From NCBI RefSeq assembly GCF_001895045.1, contig NZ_BDAM01000003.1:62001-126000 (forward strand): a stretch of 64,000 bases of DNA, given 5' to 3'. Origin of the DNA: Rhodococcus coprophilus NBRC 100603. GTDB lineage: Bacteria > Actinomycetota > Actinomycetes > Mycobacteriales > Mycobacteriaceae. How positions within the stretch are numbered: the stretch's first letter is position 1; each line of letters opens with the position of its first letter. Below, one piece after another: positions 61,475-64,000 of the stretch. The notes under the pieces were generated by a model. The model saw only the letters and a program-made list of their open reading frames with translations. It did no database searches and was not told where the DNA came from. The position numbers and the translations under genes are program-made.

Positions 61475-61502
61475 TCGGGTCTCCTTCACGGCTTCGCCCG
61501 GA

Positions 61503-63392
<1,890 letters not shown>

Positions 63393-63487
63393 ACCAGCAG
63401 AATATCCAAGCCTGCGCACGGTCGGGACTCCGGCCGGGGCTCCGCTCGCCACACCCGGCGCTCGGAGGCTCGCTAAGCTCGGTGCTC

Positions 63488-64000
63488 GTGGCTGGCACAT
63501 GGAAGAAACTAGGCATACAACTGGGCCGCCTCGCGGCCCAGCAGGGCCCGAAACTGTACAAGCAACTCCAGCAGTCGGGGGCATTGGACAAGGCGCGGAC
63601 GGCGATCGGCAACGCCGCCGGCACGGCTGCGACCGGCACCGCCGGGACGACCCGCGGCCCGGTTCCGGGACGGCCCGTCGCGTCGCGTACCGCGCCCACC
63701 GCGCACCGCGCCCGGCGCATCTCCTACTCCCCGGACCTGGACGGCCGCGCCGATCCCGGTGAGGTCGTGTGGACGTGGGTGGCCTATGAGGAGGACGCGA
63801 GCCAGGGCAAGGACCGGCCCGTTCTGGTGGTGGGCCGCGACGGCAACACCCTCCTGGGGCTGATGCTGTCGTCGAACACCGACCGGGACGGACATCCCGA
63901 CTGGGTCGGCGTGGGAAGCGGACGCTGGGACCCGGAGGGCCGGCCGAGCTGGGTCCGGCTCGATCGTGTGATCGACGTGCCGGAGGACGGCATTCGGCGC
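63488..64000 (+). CDS. PemK/MazF-like domain protein, partial
   Basis: An open frame of 171 codons from GTG 63488 to the window edge, with no stop. It has an N-terminal helical part ([31 protein letters not shown]), an Ala/Thr/Gly/Pro/Arg-rich linker (about 35-75), and then [42 protein letters not shown], which has the opening strands of PemK/MazF-type proteins ([14 protein letters not shown]). The mycobacterial gene next to lepA is a similar unknown. No antitoxin gene is seen upstream. It diverges from lepA with 95 bp between starts. Confidence 0.75.
   Translation, partial: MAGTWKKLGIQLGRLAAQQGPKLYKQLQQSGALDKARTAIGNAAGTAATGTAGTTRGPVPGRPVASRTAPTAHRARRISYSPDLDGRADPGEVVWTWVAYEEDASQGKDRPVLVVGRDGNTLLGLMLSSNTDRDGHPDWVGVGSGRWDPEGRPSWVRLDRVIDVPEDGIRR

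Overview
This window is high-GC actinobacterial chromosome. The GTG/TTG starts, the SmtB-FurB pair, a YbjN-type pair in front of uppS, the Sir/CysH sulfur locus and long stretches in mycobacterial gene order (dnaG-dgt; glyS-smtB-furB-uppS-recO-amidase-era-CBS protein-ybeY-phoH; rsmE-dnaJ-hrcA; sulfate ABC operon-trehalase-lepA) point to Mycobacteriales. The catabolic and transport genes at the left end fit Rhodococcus best. I saw no phage, insertion sequence, CRISPR array or rRNA.

Region 1 (1-11 kb) looks like an accessory catabolic and uptake block: a TauD-type dioxygenase cut by the left edge, two NTF2-fold proteins, a Rieske oxygenase alpha subunit, a frameshifted fragment resembling a substrate-binding protein, a secreted SGNH esterase, a TetR regulator, an SDR dehydrogenase and a complete LivGFHMK-type ABC importer. 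Region 2 (11-20 kb) is a run of small enzymes and regulators: RibD/DHFR-like protein with TetR, WYL regulator, DinB and VOC proteins, azoreductase with its MarR repressor and two operators, GNAT, an APC-family transporter and an aldo-keto reductase.

Region 3 (20-46 kb) is core genome: tRNA-Met and tRNA-Asn, dnaG, dgt, a TPM-domain membrane protein, glyS, the zinc regulators, uppS, recO, an amidase with a TetR regulator, era-CBS protein-ybeY-phoH, a TetR/MFS efflux pair under a triple operator, rsmE-dnaJ-hrcA and hemW.

Region 4 (46-58 kb) is the sulfur region. sir-cysH-cysD-cysN-sirohydrochlorin chelatase form one overlapping operon behind a 36-codon cysteine-rich leader ORF. The sulfate importer subI-cysT-cysW-cysA runs the other way, behind what looks like a second, unlisted leader ORF ending in two Cys codons. 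Both leader ORFs begin exactly 7 nt after a -10-like hexamer, as leaderless ORFs would, so both halves of sulfate assimilation may be tuned by cysteine through translation of short ORFs. Polyphosphate kinase 2 and a universal stress protein lie between them. Region 5 (58-64 kb) holds two tiny membrane-protein genes, trehalase, a nitronate monooxygenase-like protein, lepA and a PemK-like protein cut by the right edge.
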